From Liolophura sinensis (Eukaryota > Mollusca > Polyplacophora > Chitonida > Chitonidae): a DNA stretch of 64,000 bases. This document shows, one piece after another, positions 40,601 through 50,769 of the stretch. Position 1 is the first letter of the stretch. Every line of letters starts with the position of its first letter. A program made the position numbers and the translations under genes. The stretch lies in NCBI RefSeq assembly GCF_032854445.1, contig NC_088295.1, forward strand, positions 8,064,501 through 8,128,500, in the 5' to 3' direction. Below the pieces are notes generated by a model, which saw only the letters and a list, made by a program, of their open reading frames with translations, was not told the origin of the DNA and did no database searches.

Positions 40601-43505
40601 TGGTGACAAAAGCTGTAATTGCCACTGCTTACAGAATGTGAGAACATAAAATCAATGAAAGCACCAATCTGTTAAATCAATAATGATAATATGCTCTGTG
40701 CTCGGTGTTGATATTGCATAATAAAATACAAGCTTTTAAGACTTTGTGAACAGCCCTCTTTCAATGAAACCACAGCTTTTCCCCTGGTAGTACTTACACT
40801 GAGCAGAGTGTCTCGTGCCCTCCGAGAACCCTTCTGCAGGAGCTGTGTCAGTCGCCAACGATGCACCTGTCCCTTAAAATGAATACTGTCCACTTCAAAC
40901 TCCCTAAGAAACATAAAAGAAAACTCCTTGGCAACATCAAACATGTGATGTTAGTGATGCCCAAGCCATGACTTTACACGTACATGTACATATAGTAACT
41001 TCCACATTTTAATACAGATCTCAAAATGAGCAGTTCATTCCTCATATGATATTTATCCCCCAATATGATGTGAATGTATACGAATTACAGTTCACTTGGC
41101 AATCATATGGCACAAATCCTACACAGATTTCTTGCCCATCAACCACTGGTTTGTCATAACAAAACATTAGAGCATTGCTTTATCCCTTTCCAACTCTCAG
41201 CTGTACTGTGACCTATCACAAAGAGATGTATACTCCTCATATCTTGTGTAAGGTCAAAGGTTATCAATCACCAACCACACAGTGGCTTGTACTCCCCATA
41301 TCCACATTAAGTCACCCTGGGACGAGAGGTTATAAATAGAAAGAAGGAAACATATAGGTACCCTGTGTCCCAAAAGGTGACCAATCAGAAATAAGCACAG
41401 CTACCCTGTATTCTAGATGGTGACCAATCAAAAAGGGGCGTATTTACCCTGTCCCAGATGAAGATGAAACAGAAAAAGGCATAGTTACCCAGTGTCCCAG
41501 ATGGTGAGCAGCTGTTTGTCAACCAGCCTCTTCTGGTTCCCTGACTCGTCTTTACTCACTTCCTCCAGCTCATCAAATGTAGGGGCCACAAATAGGTCTT
41601 TGAAGCTTACCTGCTATCAAAAATGAACAGACATCTTATAAATGACAAGATGTGCATTCATACATTGCAATTGTGGAGTTTTTTCATCAGACGAATGCTT
41701 CATTCTAACAGCATTTCTTCTGAATGTGGAAAGATTTCTGGTAACTACCACTAGGTATTGAAAATTGTCGCGGTACCTACTGGCAAGTCTGATTCCTTGT
41801 GAAATTGGCAAGTACTGATGCCTTGTGAAACATTTTGGAGGAACATCCCTATCTTTAATTTCTTTTTGTATCTTTTTATACGTGTAACTAGCACATGAGG
41901 TCTCCAATAAAAGCATACATGTACAATTCAGATAATTAAGTAGTTTCTTGTGAAGTTTAACATAATTCTGTGGTATACATTCAATTACATTAAAAACTGG
42001 ACTCATAACACACGCAGAATAGATTAAATAAATGATGAAGGTTATGGCCTAACACAATATTTCAGCCACATGCAGGTGACATATTAAATGAATATGGACA
42101 CACATGCACACAAGATGCTGACAGACGTCCTACCGTTTTAGAAGATGAATCTCCCTCCCCAGCCTCTGTGGACACACCTTCTGTTACTGATCGGGCAAGA
42201 TAATGGGGAATGTCTTCCAGTGATACAGCATTTTCTCAGCCAACTGAACAAAAATGAAGCATAGATTTATTTGATTTATTTTAAATGCCATCCCAGTACT
42301 GAAGAACAGATCTCTCTTTATGAACTGAGCTAACTGGCGTGCCAACAGAAGACCACATCTTCTACCAACATAGCATGCAACTCTGGATACCACACATGGG
42401 AAGATTCATCAGTAACTCGCCAAAGGTTGTTATACAACTTGGCTCTTCTAATCATAAAACTTACACTGACATAGCTTGAAAAAATTCCCTTATTACATGC
42501 TGTGATAATGTAGTTGATGCAGTTGATTTTGCAGATGTGTTAGAATTGAACATATGTCAAATATCTACAACTGAGTATGAAAGAAAATGGTTTAACATTT
42601 GGTTCATCCCCCAAGCAATAGCCCACCTGTTTAATGCCCTCCATGACCTTCCCCATCTCGGGATCCACACTGGCAGGATCAAATACAAACAGTAAGGCTT
42701 CCTTAACAGGTTCCACCTGAAACAAAACACCAGTGAAGTCATAATTCTGTGTACAAACACTAAAATAAGACAATCATGCATGAGGAATTTGTAGAATATG
42801 AAGAAAATTACCTCAGCAACATTTGATATGACCGAATGCGATGACAAGGTACTGGGATGGTCCGGCCACCAGGCAAGACGTAGAGCAAACATGGCATACA
42901 TGTATCTACAGCTCATATGTTGGATATAGTAGCTATAATCTGTTTAGTTTGTGTAAATACTAATAGTCACTCTTTTTAACAATGTTTTCATATGTTCAGA
43001 CATCAGAGGGTGGGGGATATTTGAAATTTGTCTGAAAAATTGAAGTGTCTAGAAGCTAAGAAGAATGACTATCACTAGCCAAATACCCGGCAATATCTGC
43101 AATCGGCTGGAGATGAACTGCAACATTATTGTTTGCTTAACTCACTAACTTAGGTACAGTCCATTCAAGGCAACCATATATCAACCTGTCTATACAGAAA
43201 TCATAAAAGATATTAATAACATGAAGGATATAATTAGTTTTAAATTTTACCTCATAAATGATGGCTGTGGTGGTCTCGGCCTCTGGTGTCGTCTCACTGG
43301 CCTCTTTACCAGTGGTCTTTTCGCCCACATCAGCCACCTCGAGGACCACATTGTTGTGTGTCACAGTAGGGATGTGAGCAGGAGAGGCATTGGGTGAAAT
43401 GTCTGGTGAGACTTCGGGTGTACCTCCAGGGTCCTCCCCAAGTGGCAACTCAACCACGCCTTCCTCTGCTTCCATCATATTTGATCACTCACTGTACTCT
43501 CAAAG
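22549..43505 (-). CDS. Large multi-pass membrane protein, family not recognised
   Basis: Exons (minus strand, 5' to 3'): 43505-43251 (ATG at 43478), 42932-42812, 42716-42627, 42243-42134, 41610-41489, 40903-40798, 40316-40199, 39638-39541, 39185-39105, 37163-37079, 36613-36512, 34247-34218, 33926-33895, 33299-33206, 32265-32174, 31471-31391, 29676-29557, 29025-28834, 28383-28261, 27232-27143, 26250-26136, 25793-25637, 25453-25389, 24790-24653, 24148-24000, 22661-22549. All boundaries are GT-AG and phases agree except exon 1/2 and within exon 4. The product, about 950 residues so far, has an acidic low-complexity N-terminus, a long helical region with many W, R and K residues ('HRWRLTQLLQKGSRR'), a Trp-rich patch before the first hydrophobic stretch, then several hydrophobic segments (exons 19, 22-24) and a conserved-looking 'ARRIAGPGLAS' after the last. 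The gene has no visible signal peptide. I infer an internal-membrane or plasma-membrane protein with a large cytosolic N-terminus; function unknown. Start of transcription and the 3' end are not located. Confidence 0.8.
23160..23345 (+). repeat. Interspersed repeat, family R-C, copy 2
   Basis: Ordered match to 17620-17800, including 'gattttggagacaaaacta' and 'atatgcttgaatggacacc'. It sits in the intron between exons 25 and 26 of the large gene, antisense to it. Confidence 0.7.
23411..23567 (-). repeat. SINE family A, tail half
   Basis: Minus-strand 3' part of family A: 'tttgattggtgttttacgc', 'caagaatatttcacttata', then the 'gggcagagtccggggga' and 'ccgcaggttgctgg' blocks. It breaks off before the tRNA-like head. 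Intronic. Confidence 0.8.
24000..24148 (-). CDS. Exon 25 of the large membrane-protein gene
   Basis: Acceptor 'caatgtttag', donor 'gtgagttt', 149 bases. Encodes the segment straight after the last hydrophobic stretch, with basic and glycine-rich runs ('LRRGGRGLWDTVMFH' and 'ARRIAGPGLASNYFF'). This reads as a constrained cytosolic segment. Confidence 0.85.
24653..24790 (-). CDS. Exon 24: hydrophobic segments
   Basis: Acceptor 'gtttttcag', donor 'gtaagtat', 138 bases. After an acidic start the peptide is hydrophobic almost throughout ('PVAALIVGLVCCPLAALF'), enough for one or two membrane spans. Phase fits both neighbours. Confidence 0.85.
25048..25315 (-). repeat. SINE family A, full-length reference copy
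   Basis: On the minus strand: tRNA-like head starting near 25315 ('gtggctcagatggttggtg' as A box region, 'gagttcaagtccagctc' as B box region), body, then tail 'ggcgtaaaacaccaatcaa' and a TTTA-repeat-type end at 25048. This is the most complete copy in the window. Intronic. Confidence 0.85.
25389..25453 (-). CDS. Exon 23: hydrophobic segment
   Basis: 65 bases, acceptor 'ctgttccag', donor 'gtaagagg'. Encodes 'VPVITLVAHVGFFLFYDVD', a membrane span or hairpin that continues the one in exon 22; the split Trp codon joins correctly. Confidence 0.85.
25637..25793 (-). CDS. Exon 22: first strong membrane segment
   Basis: 157 bases, acceptor 'atcattacag', donor 'gtgagtgc'. A basic amphipathic stretch precedes 'LLVTVFPVLCVCVSLGSFII', a clear membrane span. 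Phase agrees with exons 21 and 23. Confidence 0.85.
26136..26250 (-). CDS. Exon 21 of the large membrane-protein gene
   Basis: 115 bases, acceptor 'gttgattatag', donor 'gtgggaac'. Polar and helix-prone ('LVSRLRALWNDVHVSRSKF'), lying between the Trp-rich patch and the membrane spans. Confidence 0.8.
26396..26755 (-). repeat. SINE family B, full length, tRNA-Pro-like head
   Basis: On the minus strand the head at 26755-26690 folds as a tRNA: 'gcacagttggtagagcg' (A box), anticodon stem 'ccgc/gcgg' with loop 'ttcggga' (anticodon CGG, proline-like), and 'gattcaggatcaatcc' (B box). A body of about 230 bases follows, ending 'aaaccccaagaactcactc'. A second copy is at 33466-33815. Intronic, same strand as the host gene. 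Confidence 0.85.
27143..27232 (-). CDS. Exon 20 of the large membrane-protein gene
   Basis: 90 bases in phase 0, acceptor 'tgctttcag', donor 'gtgagtag'. Encodes 'PWCSPVSLRALVFVKPFMPD', hydrophobic but broken by prolines, possibly a re-entrant or short membrane segment after exon 19. Confidence 0.85.
28085..28260 (-). repeat. Tandem copies of an exon end plus 5' splice site (exon 19 junction), 49 bp
   Basis: The donor junction of exon 19 is 'tgttctggctcggg|gtagg' at 28261/28260. The same string recurs at 49-base steps into the intron (plus-strand anchors 'acgtgtacct' at 28249, 28200, 28151), with a fourth, diverged copy near 28105. Each unit holds the last 14 exon bases plus 35 bases of intron start. 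Confidence 0.9.
28261..28383 (-). CDS. Exon 19: Trp-rich patch
   Basis: 41 complete codons in phase 0, acceptor 'gttcttccctag', donor 'gtaggtac'. Very rich in Trp, Arg and His ('YPFWRWWNYSHRTWAWTW') and running into a hydrophobic end. Such a density suggests a membrane-interface helix. The donor is duplicated in the following intron. Confidence 0.85.
28834..29025 (-). CDS. Exon 18 of the large membrane-protein gene
   Basis: 64 codons in phase 0, acceptor 'gttctttttag', donor 'gtaagtgg'. It contains 'FTFSTRIWFPRNWIVLRHYR' and ends in a Ser/Thr/Pro-rich linker. The largest internal exon of the gene. Confidence 0.85.
29557..29676 (-). CDS. Exon 17 of the large membrane-protein gene
   Basis: 40 codons in phase 0, acceptor 'attgttatag', donor 'gtaatgtg'. 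Acidic, helix-prone sequence ('SAHEAAISICEEENLEQTI'). Confidence 0.8.
29811..29960. repeat. 30-bp minisatellite, five near-identical units
   Basis: 'cagtctttattcttgtgcat' recurs at 29811, 29841, 29871, 29901 and 29931 with no visible change, so the expansion is recent. A sixth, diverged unit start follows at 29961. It lies in the intron between exons 16 and 17 and is open in three plus-strand frames only because 30 is divisible by three. Confidence 0.95.
31391..31471 (-). CDS. Exon 16 of the large membrane-protein gene
   Basis: 27 codons in phase 0, acceptor 'gttgctcag', donor 'gtgagaat'. Helical, containing 'SRITAWMNEQLRTFE'. Confidence 0.8.
31711..31756. repeat. 14-bp tandem repeat, three units
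   Basis: 'cacctagagtaaat' is repeated with one substitution in the third unit. Intronic. Confidence 0.8.
32174..32265 (-). CDS. Exon 15 of the large membrane-protein gene
   Basis: 92 bases, acceptor 'gtgtacgcag', donor 'gtaaaaat'. Encodes 'IAMEEAAKNVNLKMKKHKD', a charged, probably coiled helical stretch. Confidence 0.8.
32693..32750. repeat. 28-bp tandem duplication
   Basis: 'catgtaggcgtgtaatttca' followed by 'tgacataa' occurs twice in a row with one base change. Intronic, in the intron between exons 14 and 15. Confidence 0.8.
33206..33299 (-). CDS. Exon 14 of the large membrane-protein gene
   Basis: 94 bases, acceptor 'gctgttgtcag', donor 'gtaagtcg'. Helical ('RAIMEEYVKRVFQAVLTNSE'). Its phase joins the micro-exon upstream and exon 15 downstream. 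Confidence 0.85.
33466..33815 (-). repeat. SINE family B, head truncated
   Basis: Matches 26396-26755 almost throughout, with its tail in a (gtga)n run at 33466-33490. The tRNA-like head stops at 'cccgaagcggac', losing the A box. Intronic, same orientation as the first copy. Confidence 0.85.
33895..33926 (-). CDS. Exon 13, a 32-base micro-exon
   Basis: Acceptor 'gttaatttcag', donor 'gtgagatt'. It supplies the end of a split Glu codon and ten further codons (KGLTSEVISE), and is the only way I found to join exons 12 and 14 in frame. Confidence 0.7.
34218..34247 (-). CDS. Exon 12 with two competing acceptors
   Basis: The donor is 'gtaaaaag' at 34217. Two AGs lie ten bases apart. The better-looking one ('ccattacag', exon start 34257) would put this exon out of frame after exon 11. 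The second ('caacttatag', exon start 34247) restores phase and gives 'VKMKEKLNMPE'. I chose the second on phase alone. Confidence 0.55.
34665..36511 (-). repeat. 90-bp array of exon 11 end plus 5' splice site, about 20 units
   Basis: 'agtgagttct' recurs every 90 bases from 34681 (34771, 34861, 34951 and so on). Each unit, on the minus strand, is about 50 bases matching the 3' end of exon 11 ('aaaggctggtatgtgga' to 'ctgaaag'), the donor 'gtgagtta', and about 33 more bases of intron. Two unit types alternate over much of the array (180-bp higher-order period). The frame is open for 670 codons, but the start of exon 11 and its donor show that the array is intron, not a repeat protein. Confidence 0.9.
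36512..36613 (-). CDS. Exon 11, seed of the 90-bp array
   Basis: 102 bases, acceptor 'gtgtttgacag', donor 'gtgagtta'. Encodes 'LMNKCLPILQTVLEDQSKGW' and then 'YVEYRQRLVRELK'. Its last 50 bases are the only part also found in the array, which marks this copy as the parent. Confidence 0.85.
37079..37163 (-). CDS. Exon 10 of the large membrane-protein gene
   Basis: 85 bases, acceptor 'gctttttccag', donor 'gtaagtca'. Encodes 'RPPPIPYSYQTPKGQDIDLR', a proline-rich link between two helical regions. Confidence 0.85.
38297..38537. mobile_element. 241-bp MITE with terminal inverted repeats
   Basis: Left end 'acagggtgtcccagaagtcg' is matched by the reverse complement of the right end with one mismatch (gtatccc for gtgtccc). 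TA dinucleotides flank both ends (38295-38296 and 38538-38539). The TIR and TA target fit a Tc1/mariner-type non-autonomous element. There is no transposase inside. It lies in the intron between exons 9 and 10. Confidence 0.8.
39105..39185 (-). CDS. Exon 9 of the large membrane-protein gene
   Basis: 27 codons in phase 0, acceptor 'ctttgtag', donor 'gtatgttt'. Three cysteines and a charged helical end ('CTYVKEKCVMLREEKHK'). Confidence 0.8.
39541..39638 (-). CDS. Exon 8 of the large membrane-protein gene
   Basis: 98 bases, acceptor 'cattttcag', donor 'gtaagttg'. Encodes 'SDVREEHMRYLVAELDIT' after a short Gly/Ser linker. Confidence 0.85.
39776..39995 (-). repeat. SINE family A, partial copy
   Basis: Tail 'ttcattggtgttttacccc', the 'caagaatatttcacttag' block, 'gggcagagcccaggggaaac', and the 'agccagcatgagctggactt' block ending before the A box. 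Intronic, minus orientation. Confidence 0.85.
40199..40316 (-). CDS. Exon 7 of the large membrane-protein gene
   Basis: 118 bases, acceptor 'tttacccctcag', donor 'gtgggtat'. Encodes 'LRLIIITARNRLYSHFFSLS' followed by 'GWYQGLWKLL'. Amphipathic rather than membrane-spanning. Confidence 0.85.
40798..40903 (-). CDS. Exon 6 of the large membrane-protein gene
   Basis: 106 bases, acceptor 'gtttcttag', donor 'gtaagtac'. Encodes 'FKGQVHRWRLTQLLQKGSRR', strongly basic. Confidence 0.85.
41310..41488 (-). repeat. Tandem copies of an exon end plus 5' splice site (exon 5 junction), about 43 bp
   Basis: Exon 5 ends 'accatctgggacactgg|gtaac' at 41489/41488. Degenerate copies of this junction recur at about 41448, 41405, 41362 and 41316, spaced 41-46 bases, with junctions of the type 'cagg|gta' or 'cagg|gtg' preceded by 'caccatct' or 'cacctttt'. 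The oldest and most diverged of the four junction arrays. Confidence 0.7.
41489..41610 (-). CDS. Exon 5 of the large membrane-protein gene
   Basis: 122 bases, acceptor 'ttgatagcag', donor 'gtaactat'. Encodes 'FKDLFVAPTFDELEEVSKDE' and ends with a split Gly codon completed by exon 6. Confidence 0.85.
42134..42243 (-). CDS. Exon 4, with an apparent one-base frame break
   Basis: 110 bases, acceptor 'tttttgttcag', donor 'gtaggacg'. Entered in the phase left by exon 3, the frame hits TAA. The downstream part ('EGVSTEAGEGDSSSKT') is open only one base over and is the frame that joins exon 5. An A run just after the acceptor ('gagaaaatgc') is where a missing base would fix it. A later acceptor in the same stretch does not by itself restore the phase from exon 3. 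Assembly error or a real lesion cannot be told apart here. Confidence 0.6.
42627..42716 (-). CDS. Exon 3 of the large membrane-protein gene
   Basis: 30 codons in phase 0, acceptor 'gttttgtttcag', donor 'gtgggcta'. Encodes 'EALLFVFDPASVDPEMGKVM'. Confidence 0.85.
42812..42932 (-). CDS. Exon 2 of the large membrane-protein gene
   Basis: 121 bases with acceptor 'cagattatag' (a shorter form would start at 42905 after 'agctgtag'), donor 'gtaatttt'. Encodes 'MYAMFALRLAWWPDHPSTLS'. Both acceptors need phase 2 from the previous exon, but exon 1 ends in phase 0, so a small exon or a base may be missing between them. Confidence 0.75.
43251..43505 (-). CDS. Exon 1 (first coding exon) of the large membrane-protein gene
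   Basis: Starts after an acceptor-like 'ccatttcag' at 43506, so a non-coding exon probably lies upstream. The first ATG of a double ATG is at 43478. The peptide is acidic and rich in Glu, Pro, Ser and Thr ('EAEEGVVELPLGEDPGGTPE'), a disordered N-terminus. Donor 'gtaaaatt'. Confidence 0.75.
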
Positions 43506-46500
43506 CTGAAATGGACACAAGAACAAGGCTTCAAAAACATACAGTGACACTGCTTGGATTTCACTTTTCGCGTGTCTTCATTAAACTTTGACATTCTACA
43601 CAAAGAGGTCAAAACAAAGCTCACTTCAGTTGTGTCCACAACTGTCTAAATGCCTAATATCAGGTAATCCACTGTCACTGAGAACTCTCCGTCCAAGCCA
43701 TACTTAAACCAATCTTTGATCAGCTGTTGGGGTTTACAGGGAAATGATTTAATCCAGAAAGTAGCAGCTGCTATTTGGATATGCTTACTTATAAGTGTAT
43801 TGTAATCAAGATGACAACAGGAGATGACATTCAATATCATCTTCAAATTCAAAAGAAGGAAGCTCCAGCACTGATGCAGGAAGAGTATGAAGCTTTAGTG
43901 CAGTCTCTGTCCGCTGAATTAGTAATCATTCAAAAGGCTGAAATTAGTTCATTTGTATTTTAAAATTTTTGATTAGACCTGCACATTTAAACCTATATGA
44001 GCAGCTTTGTACGTTGACATATGTGACATAATAAGACACAGTTTCTCTTTTCCATGAGTATTTCGGCTATCAGTTCTACTAACTGAACGAGGTCTATAGC
44101 ACTTTATGTTTTTAATGTCTATCCCACTGAAATCAATAACAATGTGTCTCACACAAGACATCATAATTCAAATATTCCAGCAATAGGCACGCGTTGTCAC
44201 TTACAATTGCACACAGTTTGCAGCTATAATTTGTTAGCAGTACAGGCTGCCTGCATGCACCCAGGTGAAGTAAAAGTCTAGCTGCTCCACAGCCTATCTT
44301 AGAAGCTGCTAAACTGTAACTTGATCAACTCTGTATGTTCAGCGGCTGTCAGCATAACAGAGCTGAGTTTTCTTGCCTGCCTCACTCAGTCATCATCACT
44401 CATCTGCCTGGTTAGTTCAGCACATTCGCTACACCAGACAGCCCCAGAAAGCAGACTGCAATGACATGCAGGTGCGGGAAAAAATTATGCATAGTTATTA
44501 TTACTAACCACATCGGCCAGAGAGAAGAAAGCAGTTCACTAACACAGAAATTTGGTCAGCGTCGAATACAGAAATAACTGTAACTCTGCATGACGCTTAA
44601 ATGCTCAGTGTGATTTTTCTTCCTACGCTGTGCTTGTTGATGTTGTTGCAGTAATACATTTTCGCTGTAAAAACCTTGACTGCCTAAAGAGACGAAAATT
44701 AATTTAACTATTATACAAAAGAGATGAAATAAAATTGCCACATCCAGTTTCTGTTTAATAGTATACACTCTTAAAAGACTGATGCGCCAGAAAATCTTTA
44801 AAGTAACTAATATTCGCCTTCCAAAAATTATGTTCTACACCATTTTTTTGTGTGCCGGTATAACCGGACCAGCCATGGGGACATTGAAGGATCTGTGCCG
44901 CAGGCTAATCGAAATAACGTGAATTCTCGCGAAAAGGGCATGTGATGGGCCTCTTAAACGTTATCACGTAAGTGTAGCAGGACGTGTTATATGTTGCCAG
45001 TCTGAAGTTGAAAGAAATCACCTTCATCCTTAAGCAAGGATTCCCATTTTGGCAGAATAAACCCTTCAGTTTGACATTTTACTCTATCACTCACATGGCA
45101 TGTCATTATTTGTGGTGAACTGTATTCGGAAATGAGAATTTTATTGTGATAATTATTATCATGCGTATACAACAACAACGAATACAATGAGACATGCATA
45201 AAGTTGAAGGCAATCCGGGTTATAAAATAAAAATTGCTGTTGTAAGTACAAGGTTGATGCAATTATTAGTCAATGAGACTGTTCTCAGAAGCTCATTCTG
45301 AAAAAGCTGCGTCCTCTGCGAGTTGACATCACGTCACGTCACTATGTAACGTATTGCGGAATGTTGGCCTAACTGTATCGAGCAGCACGAAGGGTTGGGA
45401 GAGTTACGGGGAATAACTGCTTCTAATGTGTCAGATCGCCCCATTTACGGCATCTTCACACGCGCATTAAGTCTTCCCTTAAGTGAATTGATGTCAGTGG
45501 AGTGGTACCCACAATCAACTAACCCATTGCGTCTCGCCGAACCAAACTGATCGATGACAACATCACAAATTCACAAAGTAAATACATTTTCAGACACTAC
45601 ACACACTATGCTGTAAACCATCTCTATCTATTTTGATCACTTGCGAGAACAAACGAGACTGAAGCGCCATCCTGACGACAAGTGAACCAGTCAAATAGAC
45701 GACTAGACTTGCCTAGTGTTACTATAATGATTGCCATAGGTATTGTCTCCCTTGAACCACCTTAGTTTGTTTCTGAGCTCACGTTGATGGCGTAACTTGT
45801 ATGTACGACTCTCAGAACGAGATGGCCACAGCCCGTGTAGTGTCCAAAAGTGTATTTATTTGTGAATTTATGCAGTTGTCATCTCTCCAAAGGCTGCTAC
45901 CTTTGTTTCTGACAATTGTGAATTACGAACTCTTTAATGAAATGATGACACTATGCCGTTTTTACGGCAACCTCAACTTTACAAATCCCTTTACCTACAT
46001 GAAATCCAATCACATCTTCACCACGTACTACATTACATGGAGTTGATAGCTGGCATTTAACATTTCCACCTACCCCTCATGCCATCTGTCACTTAAAAAT
46101 AAGATAGATAAATCTCACCTTTCATTGATGTTGTCCGTCACCAACTAATATATCTTTTTGGTACAATGCAAGTTATATTATGCCACTTTTTTTCCAATTT
46201 TTTTACTGCACTTTTGATTCCATTTTGTGCAGTCGGAAGTGTGTGAAGATCTCACACTTTCAGATTCATTAGTTAACTTCTTTTTGTGTTTTTGAAGGAG
46301 CTCCCGTGATAATTTTGACAAGTGACAGCAAAGTGGAAGCAAAATTAACAAGTCGATTTGCTCAGAATTTGAAAGCTTGGGATGTCTTGCACATTTCCGC
46401 CTAAACGCAGAAATAGCAATGGTTATAACATGGCAGCTTTTCTGGTACAACACTCAATTCCACTTTTGCGTAGACAGATCTGAAACAATTTTATTGGACA

Positions 46501-46796
46501 AAATTCGGCAGAATGCTTTGACAGTTCCAATGATGTGTTTGACTAATTACAAGATGGAATGATAGTGGTATTAACAAATGGGGTCAATGAGAATTTGAAA
46601 AGCTTGTCTGTTTCCATTTCTGCCTTCATATTATTAAAATGGTAGATTGGAGAAGAGTGTGAGTAGATCAGAGTTCATGTAAGATCTTGTAAAGTTGTAG
46701 TGTCTTCATCTTTAATGTTTTAGAATAACTGCATTCAGGTCATTAGCTGACAATGCCTGCCACATTAGATTTGTTTAATTACCGAGCTAACGAAAA
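43506..46796. other. Intergenic stretch upstream of the large gene
   Basis: Should hold the promoter and a non-coding first exon of the minus-strand gene, but neither could be fixed. CpG-richer patches lie near 44870-44940 and 45290-45560. Short frames at 43775-43963 (plus) and 46178-46453 (minus) lack domains. No repeat family A or B copy was seen. Confidence 0.4.
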
Positions 46797-47210
46797 TTAC
46801 CCAGTGTTGGAGGTCAAATGTAGTCCATGCCAGCAGTAACAGTGTGTGATCTCTGACTCTGGTTTGTTTTTGTTTAGTGAGTTTTTATCTATCTGAATCC
46901 TGTTTAGGTGGAGATCAGCTTGTAGAACAATAAGACACAAGGCGTCCACTTGTTGATATATCCAGGTCCATGCATCTTGTCGCACTAAAAAAAACACAGT
47001 TTGGGACATTCAACCTCCCATGGTCATGAGAAATTTGCCTGGACAGATCACAGAATACATTTTTAATGTGCCCAATCGGAGTTTGAGGGGTCTTGCAAGT
47101 TCACGCAGATAGTGGCAATACAGGTGGAAGCTCTCGCAAACTAACAGTGATAAGACGTATGGTAGTTGATAAATTGAGTACACTTCTGTCTGTCGACTCG
47201 ACGGCGCCAT
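46797..47210 (-). CDS. Possible small divergent gene beside RPS2
   Basis: Two open stretches on the minus strand may be exons: 47210-47015 (begins ATGGCGCCG with G at -3 and +4) and 46984-46797 (after 'ttttttttag', ending TAA). Joined with a weak 'gttgaa' donor they stay in phase and give about 128 codons, including 'ELARPLKLRLGTLK' and 'DAWTWIYQQVDALCLIVLQA'. No domain recognised. The start lies under 200 bases from the RPS2 first coding exon, a head-to-head layout. It may be chance. Confidence 0.25.
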
Positions 47211-47383
47211 TGCACCTAACGTAAAGTCACATCTCTTGCTAATATCTATGTGAACTCATGATTTAGCTTGTTCTTGCCAGTAGTTATGTCTTCCCGAGTA
47301 TGATATAGTGTCATAATTCCGGTTTGTTTGCATACATGGATACAGTGTACATGGAATTCAGTTGAAGTTTTAATTGGTTTCAG

Positions 47384-50711
<3,328 letters not shown>

Positions 50712-50742
50712 GCCGCATTGCTATGTGTGAATAGCCTCAGCA

Positions 50743-50748
50743 AATAAA
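50743..50748 (+). terminator. RPS2: RPS2 poly(A) signal
   Basis: AATAAA 32 bases after the stop codon. The very short 3' UTR is typical of ribosomal protein mRNAs. Confidence 0.85.
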
Positions 50749-50769
50749 TCTCACACAGATCAACTTGAT

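Noticed and set aside
46178-46453. Minus-strand 91-codon ORF ('LSKLSRELLQKHKKK')
   Set aside because: Reads as protein-like in part, but lacks splice sites, a recognisable domain and neighbours.
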